Positions 17,078-25,700 of a stretch of DNA of 62,019 nt are shown here, piece after piece. Every line of letters begins with the position of its first letter. Position 1 is the stretch's first letter. Origin of the DNA: Anaerolineales bacterium (GTDB lineage: Bacteria > Chloroflexota > Anaerolineae > Anaerolineales > Villigracilaceae); the NCBI GenBank assembly GCA_016932715.1, contig JAFGCG010000194.1, positions 1 through 62,019 of the forward strand, given 5' to 3'. A model generated the notes under the pieces. It had not been told where the DNA came from and searched no databases. It saw only the letters and a program-made list of their open reading frames with translations. A program made the translations under genes and the position numbers.

Positions 17078-18129
17078 TACTTTTGCAATACTGGTTCATT
17101 ATGGAAACCCTTGGCATTGCCGCTATTTTTGCCTTTTTCCTTTTGCGGGTCCTGCGCTCGGTGAAACGGAACAGGGCGAATCCCATTGCCCCGCCGCAGA
17201 CATTGGGCGGCAGAGTCGGCTTTGGTCTCCTCTACATTCTGCGAATCATTGCTGTGGGGCTGGGCACGTTCCTGGCCATTGCGCTCTTCGTGATGGTCGA
17301 GCGCAGCATCTATTTGTTCATTACGGAAACCAGGCCTGCACCAAGCGAAGTAAGCATTCCGGCGGACCTGCCGTTCGAGGTGGAAGAAGTCACCTTCGAA
17401 GGCGGCGACAATTTGAGGATGGCAGGCTGGCAGGTCCCGTCGCAGAATGGTGCCACGATTATCCTCTTGCATGGTTACGGAGGGAATCGCACAGCGATGC
17501 TCTGGCACGCCAAGCGGCTTGTCAGCGCTGGGTATGGTGTCCTGATGTACGACGAGCGCGCCTCGGGCGAGAGCGAAGGAACGTACCGCTCCTACAGCTG
17601 GGAGGACCCGCGCGATGTCCAGGGGGCGATGCGTTACATCAAAACGGAGGCAGACGAGGATGAACGGATCGGGATCGCCGGCTGTTCCATCGGCGGCCAG
17701 ATCGCCTTGCAGTCGGCTGCGTACTATCCCGAGATTGAAGCCGTCTGGGCGGATGGTCCCGGGACTGTGACTGCTCGCGACCTCCCGCCGCCGAAGGATC
17801 CAATTGTGGCTTTGGTTGTTGTGGGAAATCATTTGCTGGACTGGCTCTTTGAGATCGGTCTTGATATCGAGGCGCCCGCGCCGCTGATCGAAATCATCGG
17901 TCGGATTTCCCCGCGCCCGATCATGCTGGTGGGCGGCGGACAACCTCATCCCTTGTTGGGCAGTGAAAGTGAGCTGATGGTTCCCCATTACGCTCATTAT
18001 GCAGGTTCGAATGCGCAGACCTGGATCATCCCGGAAGCCTACCATTGCGATGGACCTGTTCACCGGCCTGAAGAATATGCGGAGCGGATGGTAAAATTTT
18101 TTGATGCTGCTTTTGGAATCACAAGATGA
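17074..18129 (+). CDS. Membrane-anchored alpha/beta hydrolase
   Basis: 351 aa. Two N-terminal hydrophobic segments (about 8-27 and 50-85) precede the hydrolase fold. HGYGGNRTAM is the oxyanion region and GCSIGGQIAL holds the nucleophile Ser (GxSxG). DERASGESEG and a late His (EAYHCDGPVHRP) fit the rest of the triad. It resembles the BAAT/dienelactone-hydrolase-like family. The substrate is unknown. ATGA overlaps occur at both ends. Confidence 0.8.
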   Translation: MILLQYWFIMETLGIAAIFAFFLLRVLRSVKRNRANPIAPPQTLGGRVGFGLLYILRIIAVGLGTFLAIALFVMVERSIYLFITETRPAPSEVSIPADLPFEVEEVTFEGGDNLRMAGWQVPSQNGATIILLHGYGGNRTAMLWHAKRLVSAGYGVLMYDERASGESEGTYRSYSWEDPRDVQGAMRYIKTEADEDERIGIAGCSIGGQIALQSAAYYPEIEAVWADGPGTVTARDLPPPKDPIVALVVVGNHLLDWLFEIGLDIEAPAPLIEIIGRISPRPIMLVGGGQPHPLLGSESELMVPHYAHYAGSNAQTWIIPEAYHCDGPVHRPEEYAERMVKFFDAAFGITR

Positions 18130-18815
18130 CTGCGCTCCCTTCGCTTGCAAAACGTGCTCTCAAAATCCATGAACGCCTGCTCGAATTTTACGGCGAGCCG
18201 GTCTGGCGCAATCCCCTGCCTGCGGTCGATGAACTGGTTTCGACCATCCTTTCGCAGAACACAAATGACCTGAACCGCGACCGCGGCTTTCATGCTTTGC
18301 GCGCAAAATTTGGAACGTGGGAGCAGGTGCGCGACGCGCCGGTGGAGACTGTGATCGAAGCCATCCGCCCGGCGGGACTGGCAAACCAGAAGGGACCGCG
18401 CATCCAACAGGTCCTGCGCTCGATCACTGCAGAACGCGGGGGCCTGGACCTGTCTTTTCTTGCGGATCTATCGGCGGAAGAGGCAAGAGCCTGGCTGATG
18501 AGATTTAATGGCGTGGGACCCAAGACGGCCGCCATCGTCCTATGTTTTTCGCTGGGCAAGCCCGCGTTCCCGGTGGATACGCATATTTACCGCGTGACGG
18601 GCCGCCTCGGACTCCGCCCGGAGCGGATGACCGTTGAACAGGCACATCCGCATCTTGAGGGTGTGTTCCCGCCGGAGACGTACTACGCCGCCCACCTGAA
18701 CATCATCCGCCTGGGACGCGAGATCTGCCAGGCGCGCAGGCCGAGATGCGAGGTATGTCCAATCATAAAATTGTGCGATTACGGGAAATCGCAGATCGTA
18801 AATCGAAAATCGTAA
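18126..18815 (+). CDS. nth: Endonuclease III-like DNA glycosylase/AP lyase
   Basis: 229 aa. The helix-hairpin-helix is FNGVGPKTAAIVL, with the catalytic Lys, and the catalytic Asp is in FPVDTHIYRVTGRLGL. The 4Fe-4S loop has spacing C-X6-C-X2-C-X5-C (CQARRPRCEVCPIIKLC). It excises oxidised pyrimidines. The last residues (about KSQIVNRKS) are encoded by the heptad array at 18786-18834, so the tail is repeat-derived. The start overlaps the hydrolase stop (ATGA). Confidence 0.9.
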   Translation: MTALPSLAKRALKIHERLLEFYGEPVWRNPLPAVDELVSTILSQNTNDLNRDRGFHALRAKFGTWEQVRDAPVETVIEAIRPAGLANQKGPRIQQVLRSITAERGGLDLSFLADLSAEEARAWLMRFNGVGPKTAAIVLCFSLGKPAFPVDTHIYRVTGRLGLRPERMTVEQAHPHLEGVFPPETYYAAHLNIIRLGREICQARRPRCEVCPIIKLCDYGKSQIVNRKS

Positions 18816-18834
18816 ATCGTGAATCGTAAATCGG
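18786..18834. repeat. Short-period array B, unit AAATCGT (7 phased heptads)
   Basis: Seven units in exact 7-bp phase with the core ATCG. It covers the end of nth and reaches the end of the convergent mazG gene. Confidence 0.85.
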
Positions 18835-18835
18835 C

Positions 18836-19165
18836 TTATCGATCGTCCCCATCCCCCTTGATCTTGCCTCTTTCCAACCGGTCATACAGCTTAGCGATAT
18901 TGTATGCGGCGATTTCATCCAAAGATAGATTCAACTCCGTCGCGGCCTGGGCGAGGTACCACAACACGTCACCCAGTTCGGCTTTGAGCGCCTGGCGCGT
19001 CTCTGCACTGATCTCACCCTGTTGATCGCGGAACACTTTCTTGATCTTGCCTGCCACTTCCCCAGCCTCGTTGACCAGACCGAGTGTGGGATAAATAACA
19101 GGGTGTCCGATGGCGGGATAACCGGCGGTCCTGCGTGATTTGGTTTGATATTCATTGAAATCCAT
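18836..19165 (-). CDS. MazG-like nucleotide pyrophosphohydrolase
   Basis: 109 aa, all-alpha NTP-PPase. The metal-binding pattern is present: EAGEVAGKIKK (ExxE) and LKAELGDVLWYLAQ (ExxD). It hydrolyses (d)NTPs to monophosphates as housecleaning or phage-type activity; exact substrates are unknown. Single-domain length fits the short MazG group. It is convergent with nth; array B separates them. Confidence 0.85.
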   Translation of the reverse strand: MDFNEYQTKSRRTAGYPAIGHPVIYPTLGLVNEAGEVAGKIKKVFRDQQGEISAETRQALKAELGDVLWYLAQAATELNLSLDEIAAYNIAKLYDRLERGKIKGDGDDR

Positions 19166-19248
19166 TTGAGCTCCAAAACCTGGTGGGAAGTGATCGACAT
19201 TTATAATCCATCTGGCTGTTCTGCCCAGGCTGGTTTCGATTGGAATTT

Positions 19249-19287
19249 AAACACCACATACCTCTTCATCGAAGAGGTACGCGGTGT
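19249..19287 (-). terminator. Hairpin between the mazG start and the coiled-coil gene
   Basis: ACACC...TACCTCTT / AAGAGGTA...GGTGT forms a long stem with an internal mismatch block. The minus strand then reads TTTAAATT. It lies upstream of mazG and downstream of nothing on that strand, so it may be a leader structure rather than a terminator. Confidence 0.4.
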
Positions 19288-19312
19288 GCATGATGATCGG
19301 CGCAAGTCGATG

Positions 19313-20011
19313 CTATTTCAAATTGTCGCGTAGGGATGTGGCGATGTGAATGAGAAGTTCGCCAACCTCATTATTCGTCGACCTTTTCTGCGCTGCCGCT
19401 GTCATAAACCGATCCCACAATGATTTTAGCTTCGCGTCGTCTGTCGCCTTGATCTGCGAATCAAGCTTAAAGATACCTGCGGCATCGTTGGTAGTGAACC
19501 AGGTATACAGGATCTCTGCCAGCTTATTTGCTTTATTCATCCTGGCGTTGAGATCACTGTTCTGATCCTGGGCTGTCTTCAAATCGCCTTGTGCGGCAGC
19601 CAGGTCGGCATTTGCCTTTTCCAGATCGGCTTTGGTCTGGGTGAGGTCTGCGTTCAGCTTATCCTTGTCGCTGGTCAGGGTCGCGTTGTCGGCTTTGAGC
19701 TTGTCGTAATCCCCTTGCAGGGCAGCCAATTGCTGTTCAGCCGCGGCAAGCTTGGTGTTCAACGAGTATGCCCAGAATCCCAGGCCGGCGGCTGCCACGA
19801 AGAGAACGACCACAACTAATGCCAAAAGAATTGCGGCGATGCCCCACCTTGGACCCTTCTTTGCCTGGACGGGAGTGGGTGCAGGTCTCGGTGCTGCCTG
19901 TACAGGGGCTGGCGCGGGCGGTGGTTGTACGGGCGGCGGCGTTTCCTGCCTGGGAGAAACCGGCTCAGGCTGTTTTTCTTCCTGAGGAGGGGAAAGCGGA
20001 TCGGGTTGCAT
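19313..20011 (-). CDS. Single-pass membrane protein with proline-rich head and coiled coil
   Basis: 232 aa. Residues 1-53 are Pro/Gln/Glu-rich. A membrane helix (about 55-82, AAILLALVVVVLFVAAAGLG) is followed by a long coiled coil (about 85-155, repeated KLKADNATL/KANADLAAA heptads) and a small helical domain. The long hydrophilic N-terminus would be cytoplasmic and the coiled coil outside, or the reverse. No function is known. GGAGG lies 5 nt before the ATG. Confidence 0.7.
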   Translation of the reverse strand: MQPDPLSPPQEEKQPEPVSPRQETPPPVQPPPAPAPVQAAPRPAPTPVQAKKGPRWGIAAILLALVVVVLFVAAAGLGFWAYSLNTKLAAAEQQLAALQGDYDKLKADNATLTSDKDKLNADLTQTKADLEKANADLAAAQGDLKTAQDQNSDLNARMNKANKLAEILYTWFTTNDAAGIFKLDSQIKATDDAKLKSLWDRFMTAAAQKRSTNNEVGELLIHIATSLRDNLK

Positions 20012-20201
20012 ATTTCCTCCATTCGGCTTGCAAAAAGTGTGGTTTACCTTTGATAATCCTGCCGCTTGCTGGGATTATACCGGTACTATGAATCATTATA
20101 CTCACTCCAAATCGAGAGTCAATCAGTTTTGCCCGCAATTAAGTACTATATTCCAAGGACCAAATGTCATGTCATCCAGCCTGATCAGGGGATGTCCAGG
20201 T

Positions 20202-21095
20202 TCAGCGTACTTCCTTTGAGAGCCAGATGGTTTTGTGTTCGATTGTAAATCCCACCGACGCGCCTGCCTTTTGCATTGCGAGGTTATCGTCTCGCGTCCC
20301 AAATTGAGCGGACTGTGCTCCATGTTCCTTGAGCAATTGCATGCCTCTTGCCAGGAGCGCGCGCCCCAATCCCATGCCCTGATAGCGCGGATGTGTGGCA
20401 ACCGGATCTGTAAATCCGTTCTTCTCCTGTTCAATGGAGCAAATACAGTTCGCGACAATCGTCCCATCGGGCGCGATGACGACCAGATCGAGGGACAGAT
20501 CGTATTCGCTTGTGTTCATGATGGCAAGGCGGTTCTCTGTCGTCATGTAGTCTGTGCCGAACGCGAGGCGGTGCATCGCGGCAACTGCCTCCGCTTCATG
20601 GGTCCCTGCCAGTGGGCGGATCGTGAATCCCGGCGGCAGCTTGGGTTCAGGGGTCGGCTTGGAAAGATCACGCACCAGATGGACAGACATGCCTTCGGTT
20701 TGCTGAAATCCATGCCGCTTTAGGAATGCAATTCTCGCGGCGTAATCTTCCCTGCAGCTTGCATCCAGCGTTGTCGCTTCCCCTTTGCCAAGAATCTTTC
20801 GGATGCAGGCTTCTCCCCACTCGACGATTTGCGCGCCGAGCGCCTCTTCATATCGTTGATCGAGTTCCCAGTGCAGATTGTTGCCATCATCCACGGATGC
20901 CCAGCCAATGGGCTGGTCGCCATCAAACCACAGCCGCGTATTTGCGCGGACCGCCTCGGAGGCAAGATTCTCTTCAAGATCCACTTTGACAGGATAATCA
21001 TTGAGATGCCCCGGCGGCCGGACTTTGGCGATCAGGTCGACCATGGTCTGAAAATCCTTTTCGTCTGAGTAAACGCGGGTTGAAATGTTTTTCAT
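20202..21095 (-). CDS. Tandem GNAT acetyltransferase
   Basis: 297 aa, with two GNAT-like halves. The C-terminal half (about 155-295) has a clear acetyl-CoA site (HPRYQGMGLGRALLARG) and an end FGTRDDNLAMQKAGASVGF. The N-terminal half (about 1-145) has the fold pattern with a weaker site. The substrate is unknown. It is the last gene of the LLM-SanA-GNAT set, and its ATG overlaps the SanA stop. Confidence 0.82.
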   Translation of the reverse strand: MKNISTRVYSDEKDFQTMVDLIAKVRPPGHLNDYPVKVDLEENLASEAVRANTRLWFDGDQPIGWASVDDGNNLHWELDQRYEEALGAQIVEWGEACIRKILGKGEATTLDASCREDYAARIAFLKRHGFQQTEGMSVHLVRDLSKPTPEPKLPPGFTIRPLAGTHEAEAVAAMHRLAFGTDYMTTENRLAIMNTSEYDLSLDLVVIAPDGTIVANCICSIEQEKNGFTDPVATHPRYQGMGLGRALLARGMQLLKEHGAQSAQFGTRDDNLAMQKAGASVGFTIEHKTIWLSKEVR

Positions 21096-21745
21096 TCGAT
21101 TCTTTCCAATGTCTCTGCTTCGGTGGACAACCTGTCATAAATTCCCACCAGAAAGGACCAGGTTAAAGCCGCCTCACGCGTTGATCTCCATGCCCGGATC
21201 ATATGGATTTGTAACCAGCCGTCTCCCCTGCTGCTCAGAATACCCAGCTTGTCAGCCGCCAGACCGGTGACATCGATTTCACTTGCTGCACACATCAACA
21301 TTGTACGTGGAAGATGATAGCCCTGTGTTACAAGAACAGCTTTTCTGCCTATTTTAGCAAAATGCTTGCAGGTATCGTTAGTGTCGATCCCAAGTTTATC
21401 AGTAATGATGTCGTTTGGCTTAACTCCATGGGTTACGGCATAATTCGCCATCGACTCCGCTTGCCGATTGCTGCGGTTGTCGCCGGAAAGAAACAGTCTT
21501 TTCACTTTTCCCGATTTGTACAATTGAATACCTGTCTCAACCCTTTCTCTGGTTACGTCACTCAGAGAGTGATCCTCATTTACCCACGCGCCAAAGACGA
21601 CCGCAGAATCCTGAGGAGGCACCGAATCGATCTGACCGTAGATCGAATCTTTGTACTTGATTTTTAACCAGGTTTGTGGGGCAAATAATAGCAGCAGTAG
21701 ACTCAAACAAAGAAGAATGATGTTCCTTATCGATGCAGCTTTCAT
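21092..21745 (-). CDS. SanA/YdcF-type DUF218 membrane protein
   Basis: 217 aa from ATG 21745, which overlaps the LLM gene stop (ATGA); the longer frame from 21781 is less likely. One membrane helix (about 7-25) is followed by the DUF218 domain: AVVFGAWVNED, LFLSGDNRSN, DTNDTCKHFAKIG, VTQGYHLPRTMLMC. The family (SanA, ElyC, YdcF) is linked to envelope integrity and vancomycin sensitivity in enterobacteria; its biochemical activity is unsettled. Confidence 0.8.
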   Translation of the reverse strand: MKAASIRNIILLCLSLLLLLFAPQTWLKIKYKDSIYGQIDSVPPQDSAVVFGAWVNEDHSLSDVTRERVETGIQLYKSGKVKRLFLSGDNRSNRQAESMANYAVTHGVKPNDIITDKLGIDTNDTCKHFAKIGRKAVLVTQGYHLPRTMLMCAASEIDVTGLAADKLGILSSRGDGWLQIHMIRAWRSTREAALTWSFLVGIYDRLSTEAETLERIE

Positions 21746-22746
21746 GTGCTTTGGAAATGACCTGCCAATCTTCTCCACCACTCTTCCTTTTCTCTGGGCA
21801 CAAAGGGAGTATATAACGTCAGCCGGTCAGCGATACCCGTGTAGCGCTTCTTCAATTCATCTGCCAGTTTTCCCTCTTCTGTGGTCAAACAAAACTCACT
21901 CAGCATCTCATCGCTGATCAGCATCGGCATCTCGGCCCATTCGCCCTTCGCCGCGTGCGCGGACAGTTTCTCCGCGACCTCGCTCCAGCCGTGCAAAGCC
22001 ATCACAGCGCGATAGGAAGGCGTGGAGGCATAGAACGCGATCTGGGCGCGCGCAAAGTTTATCTCTTCGGGCGTGGTCGCTGCAAAGGCTGTGACGGACA
22101 CGCTTACATCTTTCCTCTTTCTTTTTTCCTTCTTTGCACCTTCTTCAATTGCCGGAAGGATGACCTCACGCAAATACCTCACACTATGAAACGGATGCAC
22201 GTGGAATCCCTCACACAGCTCGCCAGCCAGTTTTGCCAGGCCCGTGTTGACACCTGCAATATAAATTGGAATATTTGGATGCTCAATCGGTCCTGCATTG
22301 AAAAAAGGAGACATAAGTGTGATCTTGTAATATTCGCCCCGATGATTTAACTTTGTCCCGTTCTGCCAGCAATCCCAAAACGCGCGGATGACCTGGATCT
22401 GCTCGCGCAGTTTGCCGGTCACCGACTCGGGCCAGGCCTGACCGAACCTGCGTTCGATGTGCGCCTTGACCTGTGTCCCGAGTCCCAGGAGGAAGCGTCC
22501 GTCCGACTGCGCGGCCAGGTCCCAGGCGGTGTAGGCAATATTCGCGGGGGAACGCGCGAAGGAAACGGCAACCGCCGTCCCGAAGTGCAGATGCGAGCTG
22601 TGTTCCGCGATCAGCGCGCAGGGCAGGAACGGGTCGTGCTGAGTCTCCTGAGTCCAGAGCGCGTCGAAACCGATCTCCTGCGCGGCTTTCGCCAGCGCGG
22701 GGACATCCTTTAAATGGATGGGGGGAAGTGCGGCATCGAGTTTCAT
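21742..22746 (-). CDS. LLM-class (probably F420-dependent) oxidoreductase
   Basis: 334 aa luciferase-like TIM barrel. Typical segments are FDALWTQETQHDPFLPCALI, GTAVAVSFARSPANIAYTAW and RFLLGLGTQVKAHIERRFG. Several such Chloroflexota proteins use F420, but FMN cannot be excluded from sequence. It starts the coupled set with SanA and the tandem GNAT gene. A four-unit heptad array lies immediately upstream of the ATG. Confidence 0.85.
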   Translation of the reverse strand: MKLDAALPPIHLKDVPALAKAAQEIGFDALWTQETQHDPFLPCALIAEHSSHLHFGTAVAVSFARSPANIAYTAWDLAAQSDGRFLLGLGTQVKAHIERRFGQAWPESVTGKLREQIQVIRAFWDCWQNGTKLNHRGEYYKITLMSPFFNAGPIEHPNIPIYIAGVNTGLAKLAGELCEGFHVHPFHSVRYLREVILPAIEEGAKKEKRKRKDVSVSVTAFAATTPEEINFARAQIAFYASTPSYRAVMALHGWSEVAEKLSAHAAKGEWAEMPMLISDEMLSEFCLTTEEGKLADELKKRYTGIADRLTLYTPFVPREKEEWWRRLAGHFQST

Positions 22747-22750
22747 AAGG

Positions 22751-22778
22751 GCAGAGAGTAGAGATTAGAGAACAGAGA
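22751..22778. repeat. Short-period array C, unit NNAGAGA (4 phased heptads)
   Basis: GCAGAGA, GTAGAGA, TTAGAGA and ACAGAGA are in exact 7-bp phase, 4 nt upstream of the LLM gene start. Confidence 0.7.
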
Positions 22779-22831
22779 GTTGTCTTGATTGATCTCCAGT
22801 AATGACATGTTTCTCCTCGTTGTGGAAATGT

Positions 22832-23257
22832 TCAAACCTTTAAACCTTCAAACTGCACTATGCTTTCTCTCCATTCTTGAGGAACCGAAATTGTTTTGCC
22901 TGTCTCGTAATCATACGTCACGATCACAAGTTCCCCCGTTGACAATTCCCTGCCGGAATCAGCATCCATAACATTCTGCTCCCACGTCATGGACTTATTG
23001 CCTATTTTTGCGGTCCGGACTCCAATCTTGATGTTCTGCCCGAAGTAAATCGGTGCGAGGTATGTGATATGGACATCCGCGACGATCACGCCAATCTTCA
23101 TGAACGATTGGTCTTTGGTGAACAATCCCAATTCGATCATGTAAGCCACACGCGCCTGCTCAAAGTAGGTGAGATGCTTTGCGTTGTTGACGTGCCCCTG
23201 CGGATCCAGATCCCCGTAACGGACTTCGATCGGCTGATAAAAACGAAAATCGCTCAT
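22832..23257 (-). CDS. Acyl-CoA thioesterase, 4HBT hotdog fold
   Basis: 141 aa. The signature VRYGDLDPQGHVNNAKHLTY has the catalytic Asp and the HVNN turn, followed by the long helix and the strands THITYLAPIYFGQNIKIGVR. It hydrolyses acyl-CoA thioesters; the substrate is unknown. TATAAT ends 7 nt before ATG 23257 with no Shine-Dalgarno, suggesting a leaderless mRNA. Confidence 0.85.
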   Translation of the reverse strand: MSDFRFYQPIEVRYGDLDPQGHVNNAKHLTYFEQARVAYMIELGLFTKDQSFMKIGVIVADVHITYLAPIYFGQNIKIGVRTAKIGNKSMTWEQNVMDADSGRELSTGELVIVTYDYETGKTISVPQEWRESIVQFEGLKV

Positions 23258-23269
23258 GGAGCCGATTAT

Positions 23270-23398
23270 AGTTGAATAGTTGCATAGTTTGATAGTTCAG
23301 TAGTTTGATGGTTCAGTAGTTTGATGGTTGGGCAGTTGATTAGTACTGCTCGATCATCAACGCTCGAACTACAAAACTAACAACCACCCAACTACTGA
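23270..23398. repeat. Short-period array D, octads AGTTTGAT with inverted arm
   Basis: Nine octads in exact 8-bp phase (23270-23341, core AGTT) are followed by a 25-nt spacer and four inverted octads (23367-23398, core AACTA). The right end covers the stop codon of the Crp-like gene; the left end overlaps the -10 box of the thioesterase gene. Confidence 0.85.
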
Positions 23399-24099
23399 CA
23401 AAACTTTGCCAGCCCTTCACTATCCTTGATTGCAATTCTTCCCTCTGGGCTCGTATCGATCAATCCCTGTTCCTTGAACAGCACCATCGTCTGGTTGACG
23501 CGCTTGCGCGAGGCGCCGACCAGGTCGGCGATGTCGCCCTGCGTCAGCATGATGCGGATCTGGGTCGCGCCGTCCTTTTCGCGCCCATATTTCTCGGCAA
23601 ATGCCAGCAGCTGACGTGCCACGCGCCCGTTCACGTCCAGCGTTGCCAGCGCCTGGATTAACTGGTCTGAGAGCCTGACACGCGCCGAAAGGATTTTGAC
23701 CAGATTGCGCGCCACCGGGGGGAAGTTGTCGAGGAGGTAATTAAAGGTGACTTTATCCATCCAGAGCATCAGGCTGTCTTCCAGCGTCACGGCGCTGGCA
23801 GAGCGGCCGACGCTGTCGATCAGGCTCATCTCGCCGAGCAGGTCGCCCGCCCCCAGGATCGAGATGATCACATCCCGCTCGCCCTGCTCGATGTGAATTT
23901 TCACTGTGCCGTGCAAAATGATATACACCGCCTCCCCGGGCTGTTCGATGGTCATGACGTTGCGTCCAGCTTCGAACACGCGGCGATGGGCGCGCTGTGC
24001 AACCCAGTCCAGTTGGGCAGCCGTCAGCCCTGCGAACAGATCGATGTCCGCGAGCAGGTTGCGGGTGCTGTCTTTTTGGACCTCAGTCATGGTGCGCAT
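23392..24099 (-). CDS. Crp/Fnr family transcriptional regulator
   Basis: 235 aa. The cyclic-nucleotide-binding-like domain (about 15-130) has GAGDLLGEMSLIDSVGRSAS. The C-terminal winged helix has LTQGDIADLVGASRKRVNQT. There is no N-terminal Cys cluster of the FNR type. The effector is unknown: GEMSLI and RSAS resemble cAMP binders. It overlaps the upstream MBL gene by 8-17 nt (ATG 24099, or 24090 as an alternative) and is probably co-transcribed with it. A dyad upstream of that gene could be its operator. Confidence 0.88.
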   Translation of the reverse strand: MRTMTEVQKDSTRNLLADIDLFAGLTAAQLDWVAQRAHRRVFEAGRNVMTIEQPGEAVYIILHGTVKIHIEQGERDVIISILGAGDLLGEMSLIDSVGRSASAVTLEDSLMLWMDKVTFNYLLDNFPPVARNLVKILSARVRLSDQLIQALATLDVNGRVARQLLAFAEKYGREKDGATQIRIMLTQGDIADLVGASRKRVNQTMVLFKEQGLIDTSPEGRIAIKDSEGLAKFCQ

Positions 24100-25045
24100 A
24101 TTTTACATCCCTTTCCCTCGCGCTGAGCGGAGCCGCAGGCGCAGACGAAGCGCGGGAGAGTGCCAATTCCATCCCTTCATACGCGGCTTGCGCCGCGCTG
24201 AAGTGCGCCTGCGCGGCAGATTCCATGCCCGCGACCTGCGCGTCAGTGTAGGCGGGGTCATGGTGGAACAGGACCAGCTGGCGGGATTCGGAGGCGGCGG
24301 CGACCTCGCAAGCCATCGTCACCGTCGAGTGCCCGTATCCCTGCGTGGACGGGAATCCCGCCAGCTGTCCCCAATAATGTTCCTCCGAATACTGCGCGTC
24401 GTGGATCAGCAGATCGGCATCTTTGGCAAACTGGACCAGCCTGCGGTCCGTGCCAACATAGCCTTCGGTATCCGTTGCGTACACGACGGACTTGCCGCGC
24501 CACGTGAGGCGATAGACATAGACCCCGCCCGGATGCGCATACGACTTATGAATGCGGATGACGACTGCCTCATTCCCTGCGCCGGCAGCGGATTCCGTTA
24601 CACGGATTCCCGCCTCATCCCAAAGGATAACCTGCGACTCGCGCACCGATCGAATATCCTTCGACGAAGCCATGTCGCGCAAACTGACGGGGAACGTTTC
24701 AGACGATTGATTATGTTCCAGCACCCGGCTCAATGTCTCCGGTGTTCCGCCCGGTCCGAAGACATGCAGGCGCGCCGTTGGCAGGTACGCCGGGAGGAAG
24801 AACGGAAAGCCCTGAGTGTGATCGTGGTGCAAATGGCTGAACAGCAGGAGGACCTCGAACGCGCGCCTTTGTGCCAGTTCGCGTCCCAACGGAATGATGC
24901 CGGTCCCCGCATCCAGGATGATCGTCCGCTCGCCCGCGCGGATCTCGACGCACGCGGTATTCCCTCCATATTTCACCGTTTCCGCACCCGGCGTGGGATA
25001 GCTCCCGCGCACACCCCAGAACTTGACTCGCAGTTCGTCAGACAT
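24083..25045 (-). CDS. MBL-fold metallo-hydrolase (phosphodiesterase-like)
   Basis: 320 aa. The motif SHLHHDHTQGFPFF is the HxHxDH metal site. DAQYSEEHYWG and GHSTVTMA supply the later Asp and His, and LFHHDP the last His. The start VKFWGVRGSYPTPG matches MBL proteins fused to or near cyclic nucleotide sensors. The substrate is unknown. The C-terminal approximately 20 residues are encoded by a CGCTGAGCG palindrome repeat, then overlap the Crp gene. GGAGGTG precedes the ATG. Confidence 0.85.
   Translation of the reverse strand: MSDELRVKFWGVRGSYPTPGAETVKYGGNTACVEIRAGERTIILDAGTGIIPLGRELAQRRAFEVLLLFSHLHHDHTQGFPFFLPAYLPTARLHVFGPGGTPETLSRVLEHNQSSETFPVSLRDMASSKDIRSVRESQVILWDEAGIRVTESAAGAGNEAVVIRIHKSYAHPGGVYVYRLTWRGKSVVYATDTEGYVGTDRRLVQFAKDADLLIHDAQYSEEHYWGQLAGFPSTQGYGHSTVTMACEVAAASESRQLVLFHHDPAYTDAQVAGMESAAQAHFSAAQAAYEGMELALSRASSAPAAPLSARERDVKYAHHD
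24119..24155. repeat. CGCTGAGCG palindrome family, copy 2 (inside a coding 3' end)
   Basis: CGCGCTGAGCGGAG and CGCAGACGAAGCGCG are the same segments, in the same order, as the left arm of the 9546 element. Here only one arm is present, and it is read through by the MBL gene. Confidence 0.75.
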
Positions 25046-25111
25046 TCCGCACCTCCGGTCTCAGATCACACTTTTATTATCTTCGGCAGAGGGTTTTCCT
25101 CAAGGAAAGTT

Positions 25112-25141
25112 TTCACAAGGCGTGTGAGAAATATTTCACAA
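25112..25141. promoter_or_regulatory. Candidate Crp-family operator upstream of the MBL-Crp pair
   Basis: TGTGA and TCACA flank 8 nt at 25123-25140; this spacing is 2 nt longer than the E. coli CRP consensus. A TTTCACAAG segment occurs twice (25111 and 25134). It lies about 75 nt before the divergent-side MBL gene start. Autoregulation is inference. Confidence 0.35.
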
Positions 25142-25152
25142 GCTGTCTTTCT

Positions 25153-25254
25153 TCGCGCTGAACGCAGTCGAAGCGCGATGTCCAGGTCAAGCTAAAGTTT
25201 CTGGTTATGCGCGCTTCGACCACAGACCGCGCTCCGCTCGGTCTTCCGCTCAGC
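25153..25254. repeat. CGCTGAGCG palindrome family, copy 3
   Basis: The left arm TCGCGCTGAACGCAG-TCGAAGCGCG and right arm GCGCGCTTCGACC...TTCCGCTCAGC are imperfect complements. The approximately 100-bp element lies in the 395-nt gap between the MBL gene and the Cas4-like cluster. The rest of the gap up to the promoter at 25394 shows no gene. Confidence 0.7.
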
Positions 25255-25393
25255 TATGGTCTTCTCAACGTCGAAAGTGAAGCCGCAAATTATCACGAAT
25301 GATCGCGAATTGTTTATAAATTCGCGCAAATCCGCGGCTGAAATGGATGCTCGCCCAGACTTTGAGAAAGCCATGTCCGCTCAGTGCGAGGAG

Positions 25394-25421
25394 TTTAAAT
25401 TTAGAAAATTTGTGCTATACT
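25394..25421 (+). promoter_or_regulatory. Sigma70-type promoter of the split Cas4-like cluster
   Basis: TTTAAA (25394-25399), 16-nt spacer, TGCTATACT with TATACT at 25416-25421. The predicted start lies about 12 nt before ATG 25440. Confidence 0.6.
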
Positions 25422-25439
25422 TTGCTTTTACGGTGAAGC

Positions 25440-25676
25440 ATGGCTATCATCCGCTCTTCTGACATCGGAAATTATCTCTACTGCCGCCGCGCCTGGTGGT
25501 ATCGCAGGCTGGGCTTTGAATCCGAGAACCAGGCCGAGCTGGCAGCCGGGACCGAAATCCACCGTCGGCACGGCCGGAAGGTTATCGTATCCGGTCTGAC
25601 ACGCTCCCTGGCGTTGCTCCTGTTGTTTGCGGCGCTGATTCTTCTGGTTACTTATTGCACGATGCAAATCGTCTGA
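25440..25676 (+). CDS. Cas4-like N-terminal module with membrane anchor (half of a split nuclease)
   Basis: 78 aa. The start SDIGNYLYCRRAWWYRRLGF is the N-terminal part of Cas4/Dna2-type PD-(D/E)XK nucleases: a start of the form SDIxxYxxC, with the first iron-sulfur Cys, then basic/aromatic residues, and AAGTEIHRRHGR corresponding to the conserved GxxxH. The protein then ends in a membrane helix (about 54-76) and stops. The nuclease core and the other three Cys are absent here but present in the gene 690 nt downstream. Homology by eye; the function is inferred. Confidence 0.65.
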   Translation: MAIIRSSDIGNYLYCRRAWWYRRLGFESENQAELAAGTEIHRRHGRKVIVSGLTRSLALLLLFAALILLVTYCTMQIV

Positions 25677-25700
25677 CAAAACATTTTTGTGGAGGTCCTT

